Source: JBEKIK01 sp050013075 (GTDB taxonomy: Bacteria > Planctomycetota > Planctomycetia > Pirellulales > Thermoguttaceae). Taken from it: a DNA stretch of 15,737 nucleotides. The notes under the pieces are model-generated. The model made no database searches, was not told where the DNA came from, and was given only the letters and a program-made list of their open reading frames with translations. A program made the translations under genes and the position numbers. The stretch spans positions 1-15,737 of the forward strand of contig JBEKFZ010000098.1 in NCBI GenBank assembly GCA_050013075.1, given 5' to 3'. Shown here in pieces: positions 5,775-13,048 of this stretch. Position 1 is the stretch's first letter. Every line of letters starts with the position of its first letter.

Positions 5775-7457
5775 ATGGCAAACTCAACATTTTGGCGAAA
5801 ATTCTTTTTGGTGTTCAAGGTGGTCGAAGTGCGATTGCGCTTCATCGCCATATTGCTGATCACGGCCCTGGCGATCGGCTATTGGGACACCATTGCAAAC
5901 TATTGGGACAAGTGGACTCGCTCCGCCCCGGCCGAGATCAGCAAGCTGGCCAAGGACGAGGAATTTTATTGTCCCATGCATCCGCAAGTAGTCCGCGACG
6001 ATTTCGATCCCAACGGCCAGGCGCCGCACTGCCCTATCTGCGGCATGCCGCTTTCCTTGCGTAAAAAGGGCACGCCGCCCGTGCTGCCCCCGGGCGTTAC
6101 CGGTCGCGTGCAACTCTCGCCCGAACGCATCGAACTCTCAGGCATCGAAACCGTCACAATCGGATACCAACCGCTCGTCAAACAGACTGTTACCGCGGGC
6201 AACGTGGCCTACGATCAAACCCGGCTCTCGCGGATCACAAGCCGCGTCAACGGGTACGTGGAAAAGCTCTACGTTGACAAAACTTACATCGCCGTGAAAA
6301 AAGACGAGCCGCTGGCCGAAATCTACAGTCCCGAATTATATGCCTCCTCGCAAGAACTGCTGCTGGCCGCCGGGCGGGGAATGAATTCCGAGTTGGTCGC
6401 TCCAGCGCGGCAGCGCTTGAAATTGCTGGGCGTCGCCGACGAGGAAATCGACGCCATGATCGCCGCGGGCAAGGCCAGCCCGCGACTGGTCATCCGCTCG
6501 CCGCGCGCCGGGCAGGTAATCGGCAAGGACATCGTGGCCGGCTCGCACGTCGATGAGGGCATGACCTTGCTGGATATCGCCGATCTTACAACCGTCTGGA
6601 TCGAGGCCGACGTTTACGAAAAAGACATCGATTATATTCGTCTGGGCCAGGCCATCCGCGCAACCGTCGAGGCCTTGCCCAATCGTGTTTTCCAAGGCGA
6701 ACTGTCCGCGATCTATTCCCAACTTGACCCCGGCACTCGAACCGTGCGAGTGCGCTTCAAAGTCGATAATGCCTCCGGCGAACTGCGGCCGGGAATGTTC
6801 GCAACCGTGCGGATCGACACCCCGCTGGACCAAATCGAACCATTCAAATCCGGCCCGATCCTGGCCGTGCCCGAGCGGGCTGTGATCGATACCGGCACAA
6901 GGCAAATCGTTTATATCCAGCGCGAGCCCGGTTTGTTCGAGGGCGTGGAAGTGCAACTGGGGCTCCGGATAGGCGAATTCTATCCAGTGCTAAAAGGTTT
7001 GAAGCCCGGAGAAAAGGTCGCCGCGGCCGGGGCCTTTCTCATCGACGCCGAGACCAGGCTCAATCCATCGGCCGGCACCTACTTCGGCGCAAGCGGCGGG
7101 CCGACCTCCAGCGCAGCTAGAGATGTAATTCCCCAGACGCAACCCGCAAGCAATACGCAAAAACCGACGGACGCGGCCAAAACGTCGGCCATGAAGCAAA
7201 CGCCGCCGCCAAATGACGGTGAAATCCCGGAAAACGTCAAAGCGAATCTTGCCAAACTTCCGCCCGAAGACCAAAAACCCGCCGCCGAGCAAAAATTCTG
7301 CCCCATTACGGGCGCGTTGCTAGGCTCGATGGGCGTGCCGGTAAAAATCACGCTCAAAGGCCAAGCCGTTTTCCTGTGTTGTCCCGGGTGCGTTGGTGAA
7401 GCCAAAAAAGACCCGGAAAAAACGCTGCAAAAAATCGCCGAGTTGAAAAACAAATAA
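5775..7457 (+). CDS. cusB: Heavy-metal RND periplasmic adaptor, CusB-like, with two metal-binding domains
   Basis: The 560-residue adaptor would connect the CusA-like pump to the outer membrane channel and hand over metal ions. A membrane anchor lies at about 22-36. A heavy-metal-binding domain at about 64-93 carries YCPMHP (65-70) and CPICGM (86-91). The adaptor core follows: barrel-sandwich segments around 145-175 (ITSRVNGYVEKLYVD) and 235-270 (IRSPRAGQVIGKDIVAGSHVDEG), a short hairpin between them, and the beta-barrel at about 275-350. After a Pro/Thr/Lys-rich linker (about 435-505) comes a YHS-like domain at 507-560, with C509 and a CCPGC cluster (C535, C536, C539). E. coli CusB, about 400 residues, lacks both added domains. 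The start has a good Shine-Dalgarno 4 nt upstream. Copper/silver is the likely substrate by family; zinc-type ions cannot be excluded. Confidence 0.92.
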   Translation: MANSTFWRKFFLVFKVVEVRLRFIAILLITALAIGYWDTIANYWDKWTRSAPAEISKLAKDEEFYCPMHPQVVRDDFDPNGQAPHCPICGMPLSLRKKGTPPVLPPGVTGRVQLSPERIELSGIETVTIGYQPLVKQTVTAGNVAYDQTRLSRITSRVNGYVEKLYVDKTYIAVKKDEPLAEIYSPELYASSQELLLAAGRGMNSELVAPARQRLKLLGVADEEIDAMIAAGKASPRLVIRSPRAGQVIGKDIVAGSHVDEGMTLLDIADLTTVWIEADVYEKDIDYIRLGQAIRATVEALPNRVFQGELSAIYSQLDPGTRTVRVRFKVDNASGELRPGMFATVRIDTPLDQIEPFKSGPILAVPERAVIDTGTRQIVYIQREPGLFEGVEVQLGLRIGEFYPVLKGLKPGEKVAAAGAFLIDAETRLNPSAGTYFGASGGPTSSAARDVIPQTQPASNTQKPTDAAKTSAMKQTPPPNDGEIPENVKANLAKLPPEDQKPAAEQKFCPITGALLGSMGVPVKITLKGQAVFLCCPGCVGEAKKDPEKTLQKIAELKNK

Positions 7458-7458
7458 A

Positions 7459-7663
7459 GAATAATGCGTACTGATAACTGGAGTTTTGCAAATTGCTCCC
7501 CTCTCCCTTTGGGAGAGGGGCAGGGGGTGAGGGCGTGGGAAAAGCACTACATGCAACGTAAGCCGTTTTTCGGCCAACAGCCCTCACCCTAGCCCTCTCC
7601 CGGAGGGAGAGGGGACCTCGATTCTGAAATTTGCAGAAGTCCAGTGAATAATGCGTACTGAAA
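7459..7663. mobile_element. MITE-like element with terminal inverted and flanking direct repeats
   Basis: The body (7477-7645, 169 bp) begins with ACTGGAGTTTTGCAAATT and ends with AATTTGCAGAAGTCCAGT, an 18-bp terminal inverted repeat with two mismatches. Inside are two inverted palindromic blocks of the CCCTCTCCC/GGGAGAGGG kind (7498-7533 and 7581-7614) that mirror each other, with a small GCCG-TTTTT-CGGC hairpin between them near 7563. An 18-bp direct repeat, GAATAATGCGTACTGATA at 7459-7476 and the same with one mismatch at 7646-7663, touches both ends. No coding capacity is seen. The layout fits a non-autonomous insertion with an unusually long target duplication; a REP-pair origin is the alternative. 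Confidence 0.7.
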
Positions 7664-7713
7664 ACTGATAACTGATAACTGAAAACTGATAACTGATGAC
7701 TGATAACTGAAAA
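7658..7713 (+). repeat. Eight heptamers running into the cusA-like ATG
   Basis: Eight uninterrupted 7-mers (CTGAAAA, CTGATAA and one CTGATGA) cover 56 bp, and the last base of the final unit is the A of the cusA-like start codon, read as CTGAAAATG. TGA occurs in each unit, so every + strand frame is stopped, whereas the minus strand is open in all frames. There is no Shine-Dalgarno before the ATG. Confidence 0.85.
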
Positions 7714-10700
7714 TGATCGAACGCATAATCGAATTCTCCATCCGAAATCGATTCATAGTAATCCTGCTGGCCGGAGTGGTGGCGGCGTGGGGGATTTATT
7801 GCGTCATCAACACGCCAGTCGATGCCATTCCCGACCTTTCGGAAAACCAGGTCATCGTATTTACCGATTGGATGGGCCGCAGTCCGCGCGAGATCGAGGA
7901 TCAAATCACATACCCGCTGTCGGTCAATCTGCAAGGCCTGGCCGGCGTAAAGGCGGTGCGGTCTTCCAGTGAGTTCAGCTTCTCGATGATCAACGTCATC
8001 TTCAATGACAATGTCGATTTCTATTTCGCCCGCCAACGCGTTTTGGAGCGGCTCACCCTGGCAAGCACGTTTTTGCCGCCGGGCGTAACCCCGTACATGG
8101 CCCCGGATGCCACGGCCTTGGGACAGATATTTTGGTACACCGTGGAAGGCGAAGGCTATGACCTGGGCCGATTGCGGGCGATTCAGGATTGGTACGTCCG
8201 CTATCAACTCAATTCCGTGCCCGGCGTGGCACAGGTGGCCTCGGTGGGCGGTTTTCCCATCGAATATCAAATCGACGTGGATCCCAACAAACTCCGCTCC
8301 TACGGCGTTACGCTGGGCGAAATCTATTCGGCCGTGGCCCGTTCCAACTCCGCGGTCGGCGGCCGGGTGATAGAAAAAGGCAACGCCGAGTATCTTGTCC
8401 GCGGCGTGGGCTGGATCCGCGACAAGCAGGATATCGAAAACATCGTCGTTAAAACCAACACGACCGCGGGCACGCCCGTATGCGTCTCGAATCTGGCCAC
8501 GGTGAGCCTAGGTAGCGAGTTCCGCCGGGGAGTTTTGGAAAAAAACGGCAACGAGGCAGTCGGCGGCGTGGTCATGATGCGCTACGGCGAGAATCCACTT
8601 GCCGTGACCAAGGCCGTCAAGGAAAAAATCATTCAACTTCAGGCCGGACTGCCCGAGGGCGTGCGCATCGTCCCATTCTACGACCGCACGCGCCTGATCC
8701 ACGGGGCGATCCACACGCTGACCGAAACCCTCACGACCGAAATGATTATCGCCTCGCTGGCGATACTGCTCATTCTTTTGCACTTCCGCAGCGCGTTTGT
8801 AATCTGTCTCACGCTGCCAATGGCCGTGTTGATATCGTTCATCTTGATGCGTTATTTCGGCATTGCCTCGAACATCATGTCGCTTTCGGGCATAGCCGTG
8901 TCGATCGGCGTTCTGGTCGATCAGGCGATCGTGATGGTGGAAAACGCCTCACACCATCTTACGGCCCATTTCGGCAAAGAACGCGTCCGGGGCGACATCC
9001 GCGAGCTGGTCCTGCCCGCCTGTAAAACCGTGGGCCGGCCGATTTTTTTCTCGGTGATGATAATTCTGATTTCGTTCATCCCGGTATTCGCCCTTACCGG
9101 CCGGGACGCCAAAACCTTTCATCCGCTGGCCTTTACCAAAAGTTTCGCCATGTTGGGCGTGGCGATTCTGTCGATCACGCTCGTGCCGGCGATGATTCCC
9201 ACCTTCATCAAGGGCCGATTGCACGGCGAGGAGGAAAATTGGCTCGTCCGCAGCCTGATCGGCATTTACAAACCTCTTTTGCGCTGGGCCATGAATTATC
9301 CCAAAACGGTGTTTTGGTTTTTCGTTCTGCTTCTGGCCGTAGGCTGGCATCTTTCGGGAAAGTTAGGCCGGGAATACATGCCGCCTCTGGATGAAGGAAG
9401 CATTTTGGACATGCCCGTTACCGTGCCCCGGGCGTCGGTAACCCAAGTGGCCGACGACCTGAAGGCCCGCAACGCCGTGCTCCGCCGCTTTCCCGAGGTG
9501 GAACAAATCGTGGGCAAAGGCGGCCGGGCCGACACGCCCACCGATCCCTCGCCCATCGAAATGATCGAAACCATAATCAACTTCCGCCCCAAGGAGTTCT
9601 GGCCCAAGCGGAAAATGTATTTCTCCGACGCCCAGCGCCAAGCGGAAACAGTATTAAAGGCCCTGGAAGACTGCGGTTTGATCCGCCCTCCCAAAGACGA
9701 GGCCCAGAAAAAATCAATCCTCGACCCGGCAACAATGAGCGCTATAAATCATTTCGACGGCGCGATGCGGGCATTGGCTTTTCAGCGGTTCGGCGAGTTC
9801 GATAAGGAATTGTCTTCCAAGTCGGCGGGCGATTACGTCAAACGCATAAACGATGAACTCTTCGATCAGGCCCCGGGCGCATTCAATTGGTATTGCCTGG
9901 AGGAATTGCGGAAAAAGGCTATTGAACAGGAACTTTGGACCGGCGGAAAAGATCTTGCCGAAGACGAGCCCGCGCTTAAAAAACTCCGCGCTGAATTGGA
10001 CCCGCCTTTCCAACGGCGCCTGCTCTTGTGGCGCAAGGAAAAAACCGACATCGTCCAGGAAATGGACAGCGCCATGCAAATGCCCGGCTGGGGAAACATC
10101 TGGACGCAACCGATCATCAACCGCATCGACATGCTCGCCACCGGCGTGCGGACCATGATCGGCGTAAAGGTTTTCGGAAACGATCTGAACAAAATCCAGG
10201 AAGTATCGGAGCAAGTGGCGGCCGTGCTTAGAAAAATCCCGGGCGCGGTCGACGTGGTCCCGGATCAGAACATCGGCAAGGGTTATTTGGAGATTACCAT
10301 CGACCGCCAAAAGGCCGCCCGATATGGCATCAACGTGGGCGATATCCAGGACGTGATCGAAATCGCCCTGGGCGGCAAACCGGTCACCATGACCGTCGAG
10401 GGCCGCGAGCGTTTTCCAGTCCGCATCCGCTATGCCCGCGATTGGAGACAAGACGAACAACAAATCGGAAATATTTTGGTTAGCGCCGGCGGCGCGGCGA
10501 CAACCATGCAAATCCCACTGAGTATGGTCGCCGACGTGAAAATCGTCGAAGGCCCGGCCATGATCAAAAGCGAAAACGGCATGTTGCGGTCCTACGTGCA
10601 ACTGAACGTCCGCGACCGCGACGTCATCGGATTCGTCGAAGAGGCCCAACGAGCGGTCGATCAACAGGTAAAACTCCCCCCAGGCATGTATCTCCAATGG

Positions 10701-11306
10701 AGCGGGGAGTTTGAAAATCAGATTCGGGCGAAAAAAACCCTGCTGATCGTCTTTCCAGCGGTCATCCTGCTGATCTTCATCATCCTTTATCTCACCTACA
10801 ACGACCTGATGGACGCCGTGCTGATGATGATGGCCGTGCCCGAGGCCCTGGTCGGCGGCGTGTTTCTGCTCTGGCTGACTAAATTCCATTTTCTCGGACT
10901 GCCCCAGTTGAACTTCAGCGTGGCGGTTTGGGTGGGGTTCATCGCCTGCTTCGGCATGGCGACAGAGACCGGAATCATCATGCTCGTCTACCTTCGCGAA
11001 GCAATTGCCAACCGCGGCGGGTTGGAAAAAATCGCCTCCCTCGACGAACTCCGCCAAGCCGTGCTCGAAGGCGCGGTCCATCGCCTGCGCCCCAAACTCC
11101 TGACCGAAGGCGTGGCCATCGTGGCGTTGGCCCCCATGCTCTGGGCCACGGGCGTGGGCCACGAAGTCCTATCCGCCATGGCCGCCCCCGTACTGGGCGG
11201 ATTGCTCGTTTCCGACGAAGTCGTCGATATCTTCATCCCGGTCCGCTTCTACTGGGTCCGCCGCGCCCGCTGGCTCAAAATGCACAAGGAAAAAAATAGG
11301 GACTAG
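7713..11306 (+). CDS. cusA: Heavy-metal efflux RND permease, CusA-like, enlarged
   Basis: The 1197-residue inner-membrane pump belongs to the heavy-metal (HME) subfamily. The start MIERIIEFSIRNRF is typical, and the TM4 signature IGVLVDQAIVMVEN carries the single conserved Asp (D403). TM10-region E1085 (GMATETGIIM) fits the conserved Glu of CusA. Of the three methionines that bind Cu(I)/Ag(I) in E. coli CusA (M573, M623, M672 from memory), two align: M617 in PIEMIET and M807 in RIDMLATG. The M573 position appears to be Ala574 in TVPRAS. The protein is about 150 residues longer than E. coli CusA because of an insert at about 632-785 in the porter region, rich in charged helices. The start abuts a heptamer array; the stop is TAG. 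It forms an operon with the CusB-like adaptor. Copper/silver export is the likely role; the changed Met site leaves selectivity open. Confidence 0.94.
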   Translation: MIERIIEFSIRNRFIVILLAGVVAAWGIYCVINTPVDAIPDLSENQVIVFTDWMGRSPREIEDQITYPLSVNLQGLAGVKAVRSSSEFSFSMINVIFNDNVDFYFARQRVLERLTLASTFLPPGVTPYMAPDATALGQIFWYTVEGEGYDLGRLRAIQDWYVRYQLNSVPGVAQVASVGGFPIEYQIDVDPNKLRSYGVTLGEIYSAVARSNSAVGGRVIEKGNAEYLVRGVGWIRDKQDIENIVVKTNTTAGTPVCVSNLATVSLGSEFRRGVLEKNGNEAVGGVVMMRYGENPLAVTKAVKEKIIQLQAGLPEGVRIVPFYDRTRLIHGAIHTLTETLTTEMIIASLAILLILLHFRSAFVICLTLPMAVLISFILMRYFGIASNIMSLSGIAVSIGVLVDQAIVMVENASHHLTAHFGKERVRGDIRELVLPACKTVGRPIFFSVMIILISFIPVFALTGRDAKTFHPLAFTKSFAMLGVAILSITLVPAMIPTFIKGRLHGEEENWLVRSLIGIYKPLLRWAMNYPKTVFWFFVLLLAVGWHLSGKLGREYMPPLDEGSILDMPVTVPRASVTQVADDLKARNAVLRRFPEVEQIVGKGGRADTPTDPSPIEMIETIINFRPKEFWPKRKMYFSDAQRQAETVLKALEDCGLIRPPKDEAQKKSILDPATMSAINHFDGAMRALAFQRFGEFDKELSSKSAGDYVKRINDELFDQAPGAFNWYCLEELRKKAIEQELWTGGKDLAEDEPALKKLRAELDPPFQRRLLLWRKEKTDIVQEMDSAMQMPGWGNIWTQPIINRIDMLATGVRTMIGVKVFGNDLNKIQEVSEQVAAVLRKIPGAVDVVPDQNIGKGYLEITIDRQKAARYGINVGDIQDVIEIALGGKPVTMTVEGRERFPVRIRYARDWRQDEQQIGNILVSAGGAATTMQIPLSMVADVKIVEGPAMIKSENGMLRSYVQLNVRDRDVIGFVEEAQRAVDQQVKLPPGMYLQWSGEFENQIRAKKTLLIVFPAVILLIFIILYLTYNDLMDAVLMMMAVPEALVGGVFLLWLTKFHFLGLPQLNFSVAVWVGFIACFGMATETGIIMLVYLREAIANRGGLEKIASLDELRQAVLEGAVHRLRPKLLTEGVAIVALAPMLWATGVGHEVLSAMAAPVLGGLLVSDEVVDIFIPVRFYWVRRARWLKMHKEKNRD

Positions 11307-11338
11307 GGATTGGGGATTAGGGATTGGAAATTGGATCG
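11297..11338 (+). repeat. TAGGGAT-type heptamers overlapping the cusA-like stop
   Basis: Six 7-mers run in register: TAGGGAC, TAGGGAT, TGGGGAT, TAGGGAT, then two decayed units. The second unit supplies the TAG stop codon of the pump (11304-11306), so the array covers the last two codons and the stop. This is a different unit family from the CTGATAA type used elsewhere. Confidence 0.7.
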
Positions 11339-11355
11339 GGTTCATAACATAAAGC

Positions 11356-11372
11356 CGCGACCATCGGTCGCG
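11356..11372 (+). repeat. Hairpin CGCGACC-ATC-GGTCGCG
   Basis: A perfect 7-bp GC-rich stem with a 3-nt loop follows the cusA-like gene. No U-run follows, so it is not a clear terminator. It sits just before another CUUG-hairpin repeat. Confidence 0.55.
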
Positions 11373-11379
11373 CGCGGAA

Positions 11380-11400
11380 AACCGCTTGCGGTTTCGCAGT
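11380..11400 (+). repeat. CUUG-hairpin repeat in the cusA-tolC gap
   Basis: One copy of the 21-nt repeat has a perfect palindromic core and a changed end (CGCAGT instead of CGCGAT). It is again on the + strand and intergenic. Confidence 0.8.
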
Positions 11401-11419
11401 TATACAAATACTGGCTACT

Positions 11420-11449
11420 GTCCCAATTTTTGCGTAGCAAAAATGGGAC
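11420..11449 (+). repeat. Long hairpin GTCCCAATTTTTGC / GCAAAAATGGGAC
   Basis: Thirteen base pairs with one bulged A and a GTA loop form a near-perfect inverted repeat in the 283-bp cusA-tolC gap. The flanking text (GGGACTGTCCCC) suggests part of a dispersed repeat. No U-run follows, so a terminator role is not supported. Confidence 0.6.
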
Positions 11450-11480
11450 TGTCCCCTTCCATGGAACCAAAATGCTAAAC

Positions 11481-11497
11481 TTTGCCGGTCCGGCAAA
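11481..11497 (+). repeat. Palindrome TTTGCCG-GTC-CGGCAAA
   Basis: A 7-bp stem with a 3-nt loop, extendable to 8 bp around one centre base, lies about 90 bp before the tolC-like start. It could be a small operator or part of a dispersed repeat. Confidence 0.45.
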
Positions 11498-11508
11498 ATT
11501 TACGACCT

Positions 11509-11538
11509 TTGCCGTTCTTTCCTGCAATAACGAATAAT
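11509..11538 (+). promoter_or_regulatory. Weak candidate promoter before the tolC-like gene
   Basis: TTGCCG (11509-11514) and AATAAT (11533-11538) are 18 nt apart, a 4/6 and 5/6 match to the sigma70 boxes. It lies about 50 bp before the start. The match is modest and could be chance. Confidence 0.25.
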
Positions 11539-11589
11539 CTGAATTCTCCGATAGTGCCGGGCCGATCTCATCCGAGGACGGGGTAGTGG

Positions 11590-13020
11590 GTGAAAAGTAC
11601 ATCCCTCATGTTAAAAACGATTGCCAAAACGCCGTGGAAATGGCTTGCCCTGGGCGGAATTAGTCTGCTATTGGGCTGTGCCGCAACCGGCGATCGGGCC
11701 AGGCCGGTCGCCGCCGGCCAGACAAATTCTCCATCCCCGGCCGTTTTGCCCGTTTCTTATCAATCGCCGACCGCCGGATCAACCGCCGGCGATGGTCAGC
11801 CGGATTATATTTCCCCCGCGCCATTGCCGCCCCGCACCGATCCGGCCGCCCCCTTTGCCGGTCAAAGCGAATTGAACGAGGAACGGTTGATCTTCGAGGT
11901 CCAGGCCCGCAATCCCTCGCTCGAAGCCATGATCGCGGCTTGGCAAGCGGCGGCCCAGCGATATCCGCAGATGATCTCGCTGGACGATCCCATGTTCTCC
12001 TACATGTTGGGCACGCAAGGCCTTGGGCCAGACGGCGGCTGGATGCTGATGGGCTCGCAAAAAATCCCCTTCTTCGGCAAGCGGCAACTCCGCGGCAGCA
12101 TCGCCCGGGCCGAATCCGACGCCGCCTGCCAGGACGTCGCCGATCTGAGACTGCGATTGGCCCAGTCGGCCGCCAATGCCTTGTTCGATTTCTACCTGGT
12201 GCGGCGCGAAACGGAAATCAACGCCTCCAATACCGAATTGATGAAGGAATTCCGCTCCACAGCCATGGCACGATACGAGGCCAATCAGGTCTCGCAGCAG
12301 GATGTATTGCAGGCCGATCTGGAACTGGCCGACCTGGAAGCCCGCAGCGCGGAATTGGCCCGCCGGGAAAACATTGCCGTCGCGCGAATCAATACCCTTC
12401 TGCATCAGCAGGCCGATTGTCCGTTGCCGCAGCCGTCGAACTTAAGTCCGCCCGGCGCACTTCCGCCGGTTGAAGAACTCCGCGACACGGCCTTGTGCCG
12501 CCGTCCGGATTTGGCCGCCCAGGCCGCCCGCATCCGCGCCGAAGAGGCCGCCGTGGACCTGGCCTGCAAGGATTATTATCCCGACGTGGAAATCGTGGGC
12601 AAGTACGACGCCTTCATGCCCGAGGAAATGCGCCCCCAACTGGGCATGAACGTAAACATCCCGCTGTGGCAACAAAAACGTTCCGCCGCCTGGCGCGAGG
12701 CCATGGCCAAACTGCAAAAGGAGCTGGCCGAGTACGCCAACCTTGCCGATCAAACTCGCTTCGAGGTGCAATCGGCCCATGCCGAACTCATCGAAGGCCA
12801 ACGGGTATTAAACTTGTACAACGAAAAAATCCTGCCTGCGGCAAAACAATACGTCCAATCGGCCTGGGCGAATTACTCCGCCGGCAAAACCGACTTCCTC
12901 CGCCTTATCGACGCCCAGCGCCAACTTTACGGCCAATGGGAAAAGTACTATCAAACCCTAACCGACTACCACCGCCGCCTGGCCGAATTGCAACGCGCCG
13001 TCGGCGGGTATTCGTTCTGA
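11590..13020 (+). CDS. TolC-family outer membrane efflux lipoprotein (CusC/OprM type)
   Basis: The 476-residue protein should form the outer membrane channel of the tripartite pump. The N-terminus is a lipoprotein signal with LLLGC, giving lipidated Cys30 counted from the GTG start. A Pro/Ala/Gly-rich linker follows to about residue 85. Two outer-membrane-efflux (OEP) repeats come next, with long coiled helices at about 170-270 and 360-470; MLMGSQKIPFFGKR and the closing helix FLRLIDAQRQLYGQWEKYYQTL match family style. GTG at 11590 has GAGG 12 nt upstream. ATG at 11608, in the same frame, leaves a shorter and equally good signal and cannot be excluded. It follows the CusA-like pump and is the only outer membrane factor here, so it may also serve the AcrB-like system. 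Confidence 0.9.
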   Translation: MKSTSLMLKTIAKTPWKWLALGGISLLLGCAATGDRARPVAAGQTNSPSPAVLPVSYQSPTAGSTAGDGQPDYISPAPLPPRTDPAAPFAGQSELNEERLIFEVQARNPSLEAMIAAWQAAAQRYPQMISLDDPMFSYMLGTQGLGPDGGWMLMGSQKIPFFGKRQLRGSIARAESDAACQDVADLRLRLAQSAANALFDFYLVRRETEINASNTELMKEFRSTAMARYEANQVSQQDVLQADLELADLEARSAELARRENIAVARINTLLHQQADCPLPQPSNLSPPGALPPVEELRDTALCRRPDLAAQAARIRAEEAAVDLACKDYYPDVEIVGKYDAFMPEEMRPQLGMNVNIPLWQQKRSAAWREAMAKLQKELAEYANLADQTRFEVQSAHAELIEGQRVLNLYNEKILPAAKQYVQSAWANYSAGKTDFLRLIDAQRQLYGQWEKYYQTLTDYHRRLAELQRAVGGYSF

Positions 13021-13048
13021 ATGGATATCGGGACACAAAGGAATGAGA

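Noticed and set aside
9714..11162. Long antisense open frame (482 codons, minus strand) under cusA
   Set aside because: Its composition is His/Asp/Gly-rich without motifs, and it mirrors the codon pattern of a clear sense gene. The same holds for the antisense frames at 1649-2398, 2567-3214 and 3686-4573.
11310..11537. Small open frames in the cusA-tolC gap on both strands
   Set aside because: They run through hairpins and repeat units and have no ribosome binding site or recognisable domain.
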